A stretch of 64,000 nucleotides of DNA from Oxytricha trifallax (GCA_000711775.1 ARYC01000200.1:1-64000); one strand, 5' to 3'. Positions 1 through 13,534 are shown, counted from the first letter of the stretch. Notes: generated by a model not told the origin, from the sequence alone. Translations and numbers: made by a program.

Positions 1-1085
1 ATCTTAGAAAATATACTATTATTTTGACTATTTTATTTAGTTTCATTTTTATCTTAGAAAATATACTATTATTTTGACTATTTTACTTAGTTTCATTTTT
101 ATCTTAGAAAATATACTATTATTTTGACTATTTTACTTAGTTTCATTTTTATCTTATAAATATACTATTATTTTGACTATTTTGAAATGTACATATTTTA
201 TATATAATAGCAAAGATTATAAAATATATGTTAAAAAAAGCCATCTTAGAAAATATACTATTATTTTGAACTATTTTTCTTTGTTTCATTTTTATGTTTA
301 AAATATACTATTATTTATACTATTTTGGTTTGTTTCATATTTTATATATAATTGTAAAGATTATATAATATATGTAAAAAAAAAGCCATCTTAGAAAATA
401 TACTATTATTTTGACTATTTTTCTTTGTTTCATTTTTATGTTTAAAATATACTATTATTTATACTATTTTGGTTTGTTTCATATTTTATATATAATTGTA
501 AAGATTATATAATATATGTAAAAAAAAAGCCATCTTAGAAAATATACTAATATTTAGACTATTTTACTTAGTTTCATTTTTATCTTAGAAAATATACTAT
601 AATTTTGACTATTTGATTTGTTTCATATTTTATAGAAAATAGTAAAGATTATATTATATTTGTTACAAAAAGGCCATCTTAGAAATATACAATTATTTTG
701 ACTATTTTGATTTGTTTCATATTTTATATAAAATAGCAAAGATTATATAATATATGTTAAAAAAAAGCCATCTTAGCAAATATACTAATATTTAGACTAT
801 TTTTTTAGTTTCATTTTTATCTTAGAAAATATACTATTATTTTGACTATTTTACTTAGTATCATTTTTATCTTAGAAAATATACTATTATTTTGACTATT
901 TAACTTAGTTTCATTTTTATCTTAGAAAATATACTATTATTTTGACTATTTTACATACTTTCTTTTTTATCTTAGAAAATATACTAGTATTTTGACTATT
1001 TTACATAGTTTCATTTTTATCTTAGAAAATATACTATTATTTTGACTACTTTGATTTTTTTCTTTTTTTTTATAAAATAGTAAAG
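1..1085. repeat. 50-bp AT-rich satellite array
   Basis: Tandem units of about 50 bp, each starting ATCTTAGAAAATATACTATT and containing TTTGACTATTTT and TTTCATTTTTAT, fill this stretch. The first three units (1-50, 51-100, 101-150) are nearly identical. From about 180 a longer higher-order unit appears, adding a segment with GTAAAGATTATATAATATATG. There is no coding signal. It runs off the left edge, so total length is unknown. It is probably germline-limited satellite. Confidence 0.9.
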
Positions 1086-1403
1086 ATTATATAATTTATG
1101 TTAAATTTAACCAATCTCCCTTTTAATTTTCAAAAGTTTTACTTGTTTAGATTTTTATAAAAAAATAGTAATGTTTATATATAATAAGGTAAAAATATAT
1201 TATTTTGATAATTAACTTTATTTTTTAATAATTTGTAATATAATAAATGAATAAAATATAAATATAAGGAAAAATTATTTAAAAATATTTGTATTAACAT
1301 TAAATTTACTAACAAACTAAATATTTAAATTGATAAATAATTTTGAAACTTTATAAATTCAAAATATTATATATTATCTATAATAATAAATTTTAAAATT
1401 TCA
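1086..1403. other. AT-rich spacer, no gene seen
   Basis: Very AT-rich sequence between the satellite and the Rep-like fragment. No ORF, structured RNA or repeat is recognised. It should contain any promoter for the plus-strand fragment at 1404, but no specific motif can be defended. Confidence 0.5.
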
Positions 1404-1943
1404 ATGCGTCAAAAACAAATCAAAGATTATACAGAAGATAAGAGAGATCTAAATGATGTAACCGTTCAACTCTGTGTTGTTGGCCATCATTTAGAAGGAT
1501 CTGACTCTTTTGGTGAGGTTAGTCAACAAGAACAACCGATAATGATAGACACAACAACAAAGATTCAATCAGACAATTAATAACAAATAAACATAATAAA
1601 CTCCTAGAATGATAGACAAGAATTGATTTCAGAAACTTCAAGTATTAGTGAAGTCCATTTTTTTAACAATATTGTGGAAAATAACGATATACCAGAAATT
1701 ATAAAATATATTAGAGAGGCATTTTCATTAACCCTATAACCAATATTTGATAAAGAACTTTATGAACATAGTCTTTAACTTTATGACCTATATTAATCAA
1801 ACAACTAAAAAATAAAATAGTCAATAAAAATAGGAATATTTTAATATGACAAAAATATGAAAATTTTGAAAAAGTTTGAAATTTATTATAAATTTTGTGC
1901 ATATCGTCAACCTTTTTACTTTTTGCTAACTTTGACGATATGA
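1404..1943 (+). pseudogene. Truncated inverted copy of the Helitron Rep N-terminus
   Basis: With TGA as the only stop, an ORF of 179 codons starts MRQKQIKDYTEDKRDLND. It matches the N-terminus of the large minus-strand Rep-helicase ORF (5621-12112), which starts MRKKPSKDQTEDKRDLND. Bases 1431-1561 match 11955-12085 in inverted orientation with a single difference. Beyond that block the two copies drift to weak similarity, for example ISETSSISEVHFFN against ISETSSVSEVNFFN. The ORF then runs into the first unit of the 100-bp array, where it meets TGA. It has no HUH or helicase domain, so it is a truncated paralogue or pseudogene. Alternatively it is a short protein sharing only the N-terminal tail. 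Confidence 0.75.
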
Positions 1944-4735
1944 GTTATTAAATTAATAAAAAGTTATAAAAAGTTTTAAAATTTTACAATAAATTTTGTG
2001 CATATCGTCAACCTTTTTACTATTTGGTAACTTTGACGATATGAGTTATTAAATTTATGAAAAGTTTGAAATGCTTTTTTAATTTTACTTTAAATTTTGT
2101 GCATATCGTCAACCTTTTTACATTTTGCTAACTCTGACGATATAGTTATGAAATTAATAAAAAGTTATAAAAAGTTTAAAAATTTAACAATAAATTTAGT
2201 GCATATCGTCAACCTTTTTACTATTTGCTAACTCTGACGATATGAGTTAATAAATTTATGAAAAGTTTGAAAAGTTTTAAAATTTTACTATAAATTATGT
2301 GCATATCGTCAAGGTTTTTACTTTTTGATAACTCTAGCGATATGAGTTATTAAATTTATGAAAAGTTTGAAAAGGTTTTTAAAATTTACTATAAATCTAT
2401 GCATATCGTCAAGGTTTTTACTTTTTGAAAACTCTAACGATATGAGTTATTAAATTTATGAAAAGTTTGAAAAAGTTTTAAAATTTTACTATAAATTCTG
2501 TGCATATCGTCAAGGTTTTTACTTTTTGCAAACTCTGACGATATGAGTTATTAAATTTATGAAAAGTTTGAAAAAGTTTTAAAATTTTACTATAAATTAT
2601 GTGCATATCGTCAAGGTTTTTACTTTTTGAAAACTCTAACGATATGAGTTATTAAATTTATGAAAAGTTTGAAAAGGTTTTAAATTTTACTATAAATTTT
2701 GTGCATATCGTCAACCTTTTTACATTTTGCTAACTCTGACGATATATTTATGAAATTTATGAAAAGTTTTAATAAGTTTTAAAATTTTACTTTAAATTTT
2801 GTGCATATTGTCAACGTTTTTACTTTTTGCAAACTCTCACGATATGAGTTTTTAAATTTATGAAAAGTTTTAAAAAGTTTTAAAATTTTACTATAAATTT
2901 TGTGCATATCGTCAACCTTTTTACTTTTTGCAAACTCTGACGATGTGAGATATTAAATTTGATATTAAATTTATGAAAAAATTTAAAAAGATTTTTAAAT
3001 TTAAGTATAAATTCTGTACATATCGTCATGCTTTTAAATTTTTGCAATCTCTAACGATATGAGTTTTTTAATTTAAGAAAAGTTTGAAAAAGTTTTAAAA
3101 TATTACTATAAATTTTTTGCATATCGTAAAGGTTTTTACTTTTTGCAAACTCTGACGATATGAGTTTTTAAATTTATGAAAATTTTTAAAAAGTTTTAAA
3201 ATTTTACTACAAATTTTTGTCCATATCGTCAAACTTTTTATTTTTTGCAAACTCTGACGATATGAGTTATTAAATTTATGAAAAGTTTAAAAAAGTTTTA
3301 AAATTTTACTATAAATTTTGTGCATATCGTCAACCTTTTTACTTTTTGCTAACTCTGACGATATGAGTTATTAAAATTATAAAAAAATGTGAAAAAGTTT
3401 TAAAATTTTACTATAAATTTTGTGCATATCGTCAACCTTTTTACTTTTTGCTAACTCTGACGATATGAGTTATTAAATTTATGAAAAATTGTTAAAAAGT
3501 TTGAAAAAGTTTTAAAATTTTACTATAAATTTTGTGCATATCGTCAACCTTTTTACTTTTTGCTAACTCTGACGATATGAGTTATTAAAATTATAAAAAA
3601 ATGTGAAAAAGTTTTAATATTTTACTATAAATTTTGTGCATATCGTCAACCTTTTTTCTTTTTGCAAACTCTGACGATATGAGTTATTAAATTTATGAAA
3701 GATTTTTAAAAAAGTTTGAAAAAGTTTAAAAATTTAACTATAAATTTTATGCATTTCGTCAACCTTTTTACTTTTTGCTAACTTTGACGATATGAGTTAT
3801 AAAATTAATGCAAAGTTTGAAAAAATTTTTAAATTTTACTTTAAATTTTGTGCATATTGTAAGCCTTTTTACTTTATGCTAACTTTGACGATATGAGTTA
3901 TTAATTTTATAAAAAAGTGTTAAAAAGATTGAAAATGTTTTTAAATTTTACTATAAATTCTGTACATATCGTCAACCTTTTAACTTTTTACAAACTCTGA
4001 CTATATGAATTATTAAATTTATAAAAGATTTTTAAAAAAGTTTGAAAAATCTTTAAAATTTTACAATAAATTTTGTGCATATCGTCAACCTTTTTACTTT
4101 TTGCTAACTTTGACGATATGAGTTTTAAAATTTATGAAAGTTTGAAAAATCTTTTAAATTTTACTATAAATTTTGTGCATATCGTCAACCTTTTTACTTT
4201 TTGCTAACTCTGACGATATGAGTTATTAGTTTTATAAAAAAGTGTTAGAAAGATTAAAATTTTTAAATTTTACTATAAATTTTGTGCATATCGTCAACCT
4301 TTTTACTTTTTGCTAACTCTGACGATATGAGTTATTAAATTTATGAAAGATTTTTAAAAAAGTTTGAAAAAGTTTAAAAATTTTACTATAAATTTTGTAC
4401 ATATCGTCAACCTTTTTACTTTTTGCAAACTCTGACGATATCAGTTATTAAATTTATGAAAGAGTTTAAAAATTAATAAGTTTTAAATTTTTACTATAAA
4501 TTTTGTGCAAATCGTCAACCTTTTTACTTTTTGCAAACTCTGACGATATGAGTTTTTAAATTTATGAAAAATTTTAAAAATTTTTAAAATTTCACTATAA
4601 TATTTTTGCATATCGTCAAGCTTTTTACTTTTTGCAAACTCTGATGATATGAGTTAATAAATTTATGAAAAGTTTTATAAAGTTTTTTCCATTTTACTGT
4701 AAATATAAGCATATTCTCAACTTTTATAATTTTTA
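1880..4735. repeat. ~100-bp iteron-like tandem array with internal dyad
   Basis: About 27 units spaced roughly 100-118 bp carry the core GTGCATATCGTCAACC, a T-rich spacer, then AACTCTGACGATATGAG. CATATCGTCA and TGACGATATG are a perfect 10-bp inverted repeat, so each unit can form a hairpin with a loop of roughly 23 nt. The linker is AT-rich (ATTAAATTTATGAAAAGTTTG). The dyad is better conserved than the linker, with variants CAACC and CAAGG in the loop. The array lies between the inverted Rep N-terminal copy and the 3' end of the Rep-helicase gene. Repeated dyads beside a rolling-circle Rep gene suggest binding or origin sites, but this is inference. Confidence 0.85.
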
Positions 4736-5620
4736 CTTTCTCTATTTATATTGATTTATCATATCTTTGAAATTTTAATAAATATTTAGAATTAATAATA
4801 AATTTTGTCTATATCATCAGGTATATTGTATGTCACATAATTTGCAGATACTATTTTAATCGTACTTAGAAAAATTATTAAAATTAATAAAATTATTACA
4901 AATTTATGATGAACATTAAAATTATAATAAGTTTTTTTAGTCTATTGTCATACTTTTTATTTTTTAATGTTTGACTATTAAAATTTTTATTAGCAATAAT
5001 TTTTAAGTCAATTATGAGATCTTAAATATTAAAAATAGTAGATGAACAAACTAAATTTTATCCCTTAATTTTTTGTTTTATACTCTATTAATTTGTATTT
5101 TAGATGATAAAGAAAATAAACCATAGATTATAAGATATTTTATTTTTTTTAACTTGAATATATTTATTAAATACTACAATCTACAATTATTTACAAAATT
5201 ATCTTATATTATTTAAATTTATTTTAATTGTTACATTTACTTACTAATAATTAAACATATAATCATAATAATAATAAAAATATTCATTATATTATATAAC
5301 TTATCACTGCATATATAATATTCCTTGCAGCAATTATTTTTGTTTTTATTTATCACGAAGTATTCCTTATAAATTATATAAAATCAATAGTAAATTTTAA
5401 TTAACATTTTAATATAATTTAATAATATAAATTTTTTATTAATTGAAATATTTACTGATTTTTATAATATAGAAAATTTTAATATAATATATTTAAGTAT
5501 TTTTAATTTTTTATTAAATTAAATAACACAAGCAATTATATAATATAAATTTATTTTGTTTTTTGTTTTTTTTATTTTCTGTTTCTTGTGTTTTATATTT
5601 TAATTAATATGATTAATCAC
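4736..5620. other. AT-rich spacer downstream of Rep gene
   Basis: About 0.9 kb of very AT-rich DNA with no supportable gene. It separates the iteron-like array from the TGA stop of the Rep-helicase ORF. I looked for a Helitron-type CTRR end with a preceding hairpin and could not identify one with confidence. Confidence 0.5.
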
Positions 5621-8600
5621 TCATCTTATTCTATTATAGAACAAGACTTGTGGAATCAATGTGTTTGTTGGTGGATTAGGGCCTATGTTTAAGTTATTAG
5701 AATCATCATATGCTTTGTGCATGTTTCTAGGGATGTTCTAAAGTTTACCATTGTAAAACCACCAACCATTCATTGGGTCACCATCCTTATGAATTCCATC
5801 TTTTAATATTGATGTGAAATGATTTTAAATTGACATAGGTCCTGGTCTGCTTGCATAATATATAATTCCTATTAATTAATATTCAGCTTAAGTACCGTCA
5901 AATAAATCAAATGTAATATTATTATTGACTGTAAGTTCTACTGGTTCAGCCATTTCATTATTTACTATTAGAAATTCTGGAGCAACCAATAATGTTTATT
6001 CTGTTGTCATAGTATGTTAATTACACTAAATACATATTAAATTTGCTTCTTATAAAGAACCTGTCACTGACTAACTTATATCATTGTTAACTAAATGCAT
6101 TAACTCAATGCTAGCTGCTTCTTCAACTATTGTTTAATCAAATTAGCAAATCATATGACTGCACCAATATCTTTTTTTCATTACTATTTTGAAATGTTAA
6201 GATTGTTTGAAGAAATGCTCTATATCATTAAAATCACACATTCTACCTGCTAGTTATATTCTTAAAGGTTAAACTGCTTGTATTTATCTTTGGCAAAATG
6301 GATAGTCAATAGTTGACTATGGATATTCCTTGTTCTTAGGTATAGTGTCAAGAACTATACAACTTTGTACTAGTGGTTTAAGACATTAGTCTACTTAATT
6401 TTATTTAATTGCTTATGTCTTGTTATAAATACCAAAGTAGAAAATATGAAGTAGTGAGTCTTGCAAACAAGAATTGTCAAACCATCTTATAAAAGGAAAT
6501 CTTTGTGCATTGATTGGGCCTTGCAATGGTATCCTTATTTAAACTGCACTATTTAAGAATGGATTGTTAATTAGTTGTGTGTTATTTGGTACAAAAGGAT
6601 TAATTACTGGTTATTATTAAATTGGTTATTGTACTAATGATATTCCACTCATCTAGCTACTTTAACTTGAAAAGATATTTAGATTATTAAAGTCAATATT
6701 GTCGTCTACCTGTTTAACATTATAATTTTCATCAATAACCAAATCTTGTGATAATAATTTTTTATAGTCAAGCTTACCTATTAATTTGTGAATATCTTTA
6801 ATAGTTTCATCTGGAATGGTTTTCATATATTCGTCTAATAAGTAACTCAAGTCATTTAGTGCTACCTATGTTTATTCATATTCTTCTTGTGTTTCTTTAC
6901 TTCTTAGTAAATTTTTAGTTTAGGTTTCTCTCATATAACCACTCATGTTTATACAATGTTTTGTAAAATTAATTAAAGTAACATCTTGTAGTCTTTAAGC
7001 CCTGCTTAATGCTGTATAAAATTGACCAGCAATAATCATTTAATCACAATTTATGATAATTTTATTGAGTGTTTCTCCTTGTACTTTATGTACTGTACTT
7101 GCATATGCTACTTATATTGGAAATTATTTTCTTACAAATCTTATACCTTAATATATTACTGCTTCTTGTAACATAGGTATAATTTAAATTTCTCTTTATC
7201 TATGATTGAAAAACTTTATGTATTTATTGTTTGGGCCAAATTCAATAATTGTTCCCATAGTTCCATTTGTTATCTTATGTTGAATTTGTATATTCCTATT
7301 AATCATTATCATTTGTTATTTATATAAAGTTAATTTAAAAGGTAACTTGAATTTTTGTGCAAACTTGTCATTTTCAAGTAAAACTTCTAATTATTCATAA
7401 TCAATTGGTTAAACAGCGATGTTAGTCTACTTAAAGTTTAAGCTATATATTTCATTTGCTTCATCTTCTTTGAAATTGAGTCTTGTTATTTATTTATTTA
7501 TAGTATCCTTTTATGAGTTTTTTGCAACTAAAACTATTGTGTCTTTATTTAATTATGTGTGTTGAAGTTCTTCTTTTTAATTTATACTTTCTAATGTATC
7601 ATAGTCTTCTTTAGTTAATTAACATAACCTCATATTATTTAAAAGGTTAAAGAATTTTGTGTCTTGATTTTATCTGAAGTTTTATGTTAATTCTACCCAT
7701 ATAAAATTACTAAAAAGGTAGCTATTGATAAAGGATTTGTTGGTATCTTATGTTGATTGAACTTTCTTTCCTACAACTGGTAATTGCATTAAATCACCTA
7801 CAAGAATAATATGTTTTCCACCAAATAATTTTGTTCGTAGAAGTGGATCTAGTTAAGCCTTCTGGAATGAGTTGTTAATAACAGTAAATAGCTATTCAGA
7901 CATCATAGATACTTCGTCAATTATTAAAACGTTTATACTGTTTAGCATAATTTGTAATTAGGACAATGGGTCAAAGTTCTTAAGTTTCATAGATTCATCG
8001 ACTCTAAATAAAGAATGTAAAGTTACTCCATCAATATTTGCTGCTGCTCTTCCTGTTGTGGCTGATAATACACACTTTTTGTTTAACAAGTATGTAAAAT
8101 ATATTAGTAAGTGCTTAATTAAGAAACTCTTTCCTGATCCACTTCCTCCTGTTATAAACATTAAACATTGTTCTTCTTGGCCTTCTATTATTTTATGAAT
8201 TCTTCCTAATATATTTCTCTAGTCTTATCCTAAACAAACTAAAGGATTTTGTTGATCTATTAATGTTTTGAAGTATATTTTTAGTACTGGTTCTATTTTT
8301 GGATTGAATGCATATGTATTAATAAAATACTTTTCTATATCTTTTCCTTATTAGTATTCTTATAAGAAATCAACAATCTATTAAGGTTTTTTATCTTATT
8401 TTTCAAGTTGCTCTTCAATATGTTTTATATCAAACTTGTCTTCTTGTAATAGTTCAGTAAGTACCTACAAATGTTACTATAATGAGACCTTTTATTAAAT
8501 CAATGTGTTATTATCTCTTAGTAAATCCATTAAAATTCCATGTAATCTAATCTTGTTTGTATTCATTACTATAAATTATGCTCTGATTTCTTCATTTGTA

Positions 8601-11600
8601 AGTGGCTCACCATCATCTAGTATATCTCTTAAAATACATTCCACATAATATGTTTTTTCTGTGTTATTTGGTGAAAATTCTGTATTTCTTCTATGAGGTA
8701 CTTTTTCTAAGAATTTTTAATAGTAGTATGTTTCTCCCTAGTCTAAGTAAACTTTTCTCTTAGCTAATATTACTTCTGTAGTTCTTTTAAAATACCATTT
8801 ATCACATCCTCGAATGTTACTTTTATAATGTTCTTTCTTATTTTTTATTGTTGAAGGTACTTTAGATTCTTTTAATCTGTAATCATAGAATTCTCTGAAA
8901 TCGAAGTAAGTAAGATCTTCATATTAAACTGGTCGATCAAGATAATGTTCTATTGGTCCATCTTCATAAATATTAGGATCATCTTTGTTCATTTCTTTTA
9001 AAACCTTATCATCTTTAAGCAATCTCATTCTTTTGCTTGGTTCTGCTGTATATACATTAATTACTTATGGTTTTTTCTCTACTAAACTTAAACCAAGAAT
9101 GTGATAAATAGCTTCACATGAACTTATAATATTTGACTTCAAAAATTTAATAACTTGAGCTTGTTATTCTTTTTCAAAATTAACGTTGAGTTTGATATCT
9201 AAACCTGGTTCTGATTTTGTAACATACTTAGTTAAATATGCTAATACTTAACCTTCAGTGCATCTTAGTATGTTTATGTTCATGTCAGTCATTTTTACAA
9301 CTTGAGGATTATAAGGAATTACCCATCTATCTTATTCTGTCAATCTTCTATATAAGTACCTGTCTTCTGTAATACAGTCAGTCTCAGATAATGGTTGTGG
9401 ATATCCCTTTTTACATTTGCCTTTTTAATCTAAACATCTATCTGAGCAACTATGAATATAATTCTTTAATATTTTCTCTTTAAGTTCTAAATCTACTTGA
9501 GGTACTACTGCTTATACTAAGTATCCTTCTTCTAGTTTTCTTGTACCTTCTTCATCAAGCCATACAAGCAAATGTATGTGAGGTGGCCCACGTTTCTAAA
9601 ATTCGATTCTTCTAAATTGCATAACTGCTCTACCAAAGATTCCTTACTTTGATTTATTTCCAATTAATGCTTTCATAACATGTCTAGCTTTAGTGTTGAA
9701 ACTGCAACATGTAAGTAAAGCATCGTTCATGAGTTGACCTTGTTCTTTCATTCTCTATAAGTATTAGCATTTCTCGTCGTGCGTTATTGTTTTAAGTAAA
9801 TCTGGGCATTTCTTTCCATATTTTTTCAATCCATATTATAACATAGCGTCTAATTCGAATCCTTAAGCTATAAAGTATTAAGGTGATCCTATAAAATTGT
9901 GAGTGAGCTAACTAGCCCAGTAATTTGTTCTTTCTCTTTCATTTATTTATTTTGTAATATCTCCTGCTGTAAGTGGTCCTTTGTGTTATCCTGGTACTGC
10001 TGATTTTATGCCTCTTGTTTCACTGATCATTTGTTCCTTTCTCTTTCTATCAAATAAAAAGAATATATAAGGTATATGCTTGCCAAACTCTTTTCTTATG
10101 CTAAGTATTCTCATATTAGAATATCTTGTCACTGTCATTTTGCCTTATCTTATATATGAGCTGTTATAACCACCTAATCCTTCTGGGAAAAGTGTAGGGA
10201 ATAGCATTTCTTCCATAAATTCATTTCCATAGTAAACTGCATTTTTATGAAGCTCTGTAACTTTGTCTTTAACTCTTTAGTTTATGTCATTATTTCTTAA
10301 ATTATCTAATAGTTCCTGGTTTACATTTCTCTTAAATACATCAAAAGCTTGCAAATCCTTTAAGTCCGTAACTTACTTTACATCAGAATATACTTCATTG
10401 AAGTTCTTTGGAATGATATATACCTCTGCATCTCCCAGTTCCTTCTTTATACTTTCTCTGTCAAATACTATTATATTGTTTTCATCCAAATCCGGGTAGA
10501 TCTCATATTTTTCATCTTACTTATCTAAAAGAGCTTTGACTACTCTATTTCTACCAATTAATCTAAATACCTCGTAAAGCGCATAGTATTCTTTATATAA
10601 GTGGTTATTTTCCTTAAGCCATTTTAGTGCTGCCCATATTCTTTGTTCATGTTATTGGTTTATATTAAGCCACCAATTCTTATTCTTTAAGAACTCTTTA
10701 CTGAATATCCCTAAACTATTATTGTATAGCTAGTATCCTGTGTCTCCTTTCAAGTGGTGATAAGATATCTTTGATTCATTCATAATCATATTGTAAACAT
10801 GTCCAAGTCTGATGTTTACTTCTTCGATAGCCTTTTTAATAGCTTTCAATTGTGTTGGTTAGGGTGTTTTCCTTTCCCTTATATCATCTTAAATTACATT
10901 CTTATAGCACCAGTAACATACTCTTAATTCTTTAAAAGAAGGCAAACCATCTATGTCTCTGAAAACTAGTTAATTTCTAAATTCACTATAATAGATCTCA
11001 GCTCTTGATAAAGTATCTCTCTCCATTTTTATGTAAAAATCTTGCTTCTTATCATTAAACATTTCAAGACGTTTTCCACATTATCCACAAATCTTATCTA
11101 AACATATTTTTTCTAAGTCTCTATGCATTCTTAGTTGTTATTATCTTGCAAATTTTGATCCTAATAAGTAAAAAGTGTGTTCATCAGTCAATCTTAAATT
11201 TTCTATAATCTTGTCCTAAGTTGGTTTTCTTAATTATTCATACTTAAATATTTCTGAGGTTAATTACTCTAATTTAATAAATGCTGTTTATTTTTATTGA
11301 TACAAAATAAGTCTATTAATCCAGCCACATTCCTTCATAATTTTAATGCATTTTTAAAAATCTTTCAATCTTATTTGTATACTTTTGAGAAATATAGATA
11401 ATTAACTACTATCTAAATTTATGTTAACATTTTCATTTAACCATATGCTATATCTGATTATACATTCCTCTATAGATAATCTTTCTAATAATTGTTAGGT
11501 TTGAGACTCTGAAAGTAATAAATTGTTTTTAGTTTTACTAACTATGTATTATGTTGGTTTTTATTTAATAAATGTTAAAAAGACATTATTTCTTGATTAT

Positions 11601-12112
11601 TCTATGTATCCTTTTAAGCATTCATCCTTAAATTTTAAGTTTTCACGTAGAGATTCGGTGTATTTTTAATAATCAATAATACCTTTTTTATTACTGTCTT
11701 GCATTTTCTAATTTTATGATTGTTTTTGATAATATTGTTCAAGTGCATTCTCATAACTAACTCTATTAAAAATTGAATTTAGTTAGTCATTAAATACTTA
11801 TCTTATATATTCAACAATTTTTTTGATCTCTATATTATCTACATAAGTATTAAAAAAATTGACTTCGCTGACACTTGATGTTTCTGAAATAAAATCTTGG
11901 CGATTATTCTCGATCTAAATTTAATTGTTGTGTTCTTGGTGTGTAGGTTGAATTTTTGTTGTTGTGTCTATCATTATCGGTTGTTCTTGTTGACTAACCT
12001 CACCAAAAGAGTCAGATCCTTCTAAATGATGGCCAACAACACAGAGTTGAACGGTTGCATCATTTAGATCTCTCTTATCTTCTGTTTAGTCTTTGCTTGG
12101 TTTTTTACGCAT
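5621..12112 (-). CDS. Helitron-like Rep/Pif1 helicase with C-terminal USP-like protease domain
   Basis: One uninterrupted ORF of 2163 codons in the ciliate code. Domains in order: low-complexity N-terminus; CxxC zinc-finger pairs (ICGQCGKRL, then VCYWCYKN) around residues 335-400; a Helitron_like_N region (GGYNSSYIRQGKMTVTRYSN); an HUH nuclease with PPHIHLLVW (H845, H847) and two tyrosines in YLTKYVTK (Y959, Y963); a Pif1-type SF1 helicase with Walker A GGSGSGKS (K1328), Walker B LIIDEVSMMS and a C-terminal VHKVQGET motif. The last ~290 residues hold WFDNSCLQDSLLHIF (C1882), a CIQC finger and NHFTSILKDG (H2098), then LFYNR. That is the order of a ubiquitin-specific protease (Cys box, zinc fingers, His box, LFY-R end). 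The Rep nicks and joins single strands and the helicase unwinds. Intact reading frame suggests recent activity. The USP call is by motif only. Confidence 0.9.
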
Positions 12113-12842
12113 TATTTTTGTATTTAATATTATACATATAAATTAAAGTTAATGATTTATAAACTTTTAAAATATCTATAAATTTAAATATTCAATTTAA
12201 TATCTAATAAATTAAAAAACAATATCTTTAATAAAATATAATTTGTTATAATCAAATATGAATTTTATCAATTATTAAAATAGTATAGTTATTTTAAATT
12301 AAAATATAATATTTTATAATGAGAATTTATTTAATATGAGTATTCAAATGCCTTATATTAAATTGGAGGTATTATTTAAAGTTGATAATATTATTTTATA
12401 ATATCATTCACATAAATTCATTAAAAATTATTAATAATAAAGTAGTAATTTTACTCATATTTAAAAATTATTTAAAACATTATACTTACAAAATGAGAAA
12501 AAATATATATCTTATTTATAACATTTTATACTTAAAAATATGTAAAAATTTAAAACTCTTATGATCTTATAAAAAATAATTATAAAATAGGTTCTTTTAA
12601 GCGTTTAATAAAACAGTAAATCTTAACAATATTTATCTAAAAATTTAAATCTTATGTTTATAAATAAATCTTTAAAATTATATAAATTTATCTTATAAGT
12701 TTACTATTTTTTTTATTCATATTTATTATATATTTATGAAAGATTTCTATTTCTAGACTATAATATTATGGTGTATATTGATCAAATTTATACTTAAATT
12801 AAAATGATAGATAAATTATACAATAAGTTATTTTTATCAAAA
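12113..12842. other. AT-rich 5' flank of Rep gene
   Basis: AT-rich DNA upstream of the Rep-helicase start. A short plus-strand standard-code ORF at 12382-12564 is low-complexity (I, L, N, K) and I do not believe it. The promoter and the right end of the Helitron-like element must lie here or beyond, but no end motif is clear. Confidence 0.5.
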
Positions 12843-13300
12843 TATAAAGTTTAATTTCTAAGGTGAGTCAAAAATCGAATCTTAATAATTTATCATATTT
12901 TAACGTTTAATTTCTAAGATAGGTCTATAATCGAATCTTAATATTTTATGCAATTTATAAGTTTAATTTCTAAGGTAGGTCTTTAATCGAATCTTAATAT
13001 TTTATGCAATTTATAAGTTTAATTTCTAAGGAAGGTCTATAATCGAATCTTAAAATTTTATGCAATTTATACGTTTAATTTCTAAGGTAGGTCTTTAATC
13101 GAATCTTAATATTTTATCATAGTTTAACGTTAAATTTCTAAGGTGAGTCTATAATCGAATCTTAATATTTTATGCAATTTATACGTTTAATTTCAAAGGT
13201 GAGTCTATAATCGAATCTTAATATTTTATGCAATTTATATGTTTAATTTCTAATGTAGGTCTATAATCCAATGTTAATAATTTATCTAAAATAAAGTAAG
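12843..13300. repeat. 56-bp tandem repeat array
   Basis: About eight units with a 56-bp period, exemplified by starts at 12961, 13017 and 13073. Each contains GTTTAATTTCTAAGGTAGGT, then CTATAATCGAATCTTAATAT and TTTATGCAATTTAT. Variation is mostly single bases. No coding potential. It is unrelated in sequence to the 50-bp and 100-bp arrays. Confidence 0.88.
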
Positions 13301-13534
13301 TTTAATTTAGTAAAATATGATTATATCATAGTCAAATTGTGGTAATTATATTAATATTGCAAAAACCATACTCTAATTATGTTAAACCAAAGTTACATAA
13401 GAGGAAGCCAAAGTAAATTATATAATAAATAAAAAAAATATACGTTTAAGGGTGGAGTGGTCTAAAGCCAAAATTAGCAAAAAAAATCATAAATTTGACT
13501 ATAAAAATTAGGATAGAAAAATCGACGATCTGCG

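Noticed and set aside
1880..4735. CRISPR array
   Set aside because: Units are ~100 bp with no unique spacers; linkers are themselves repeats. It is a satellite/iteron-type array.
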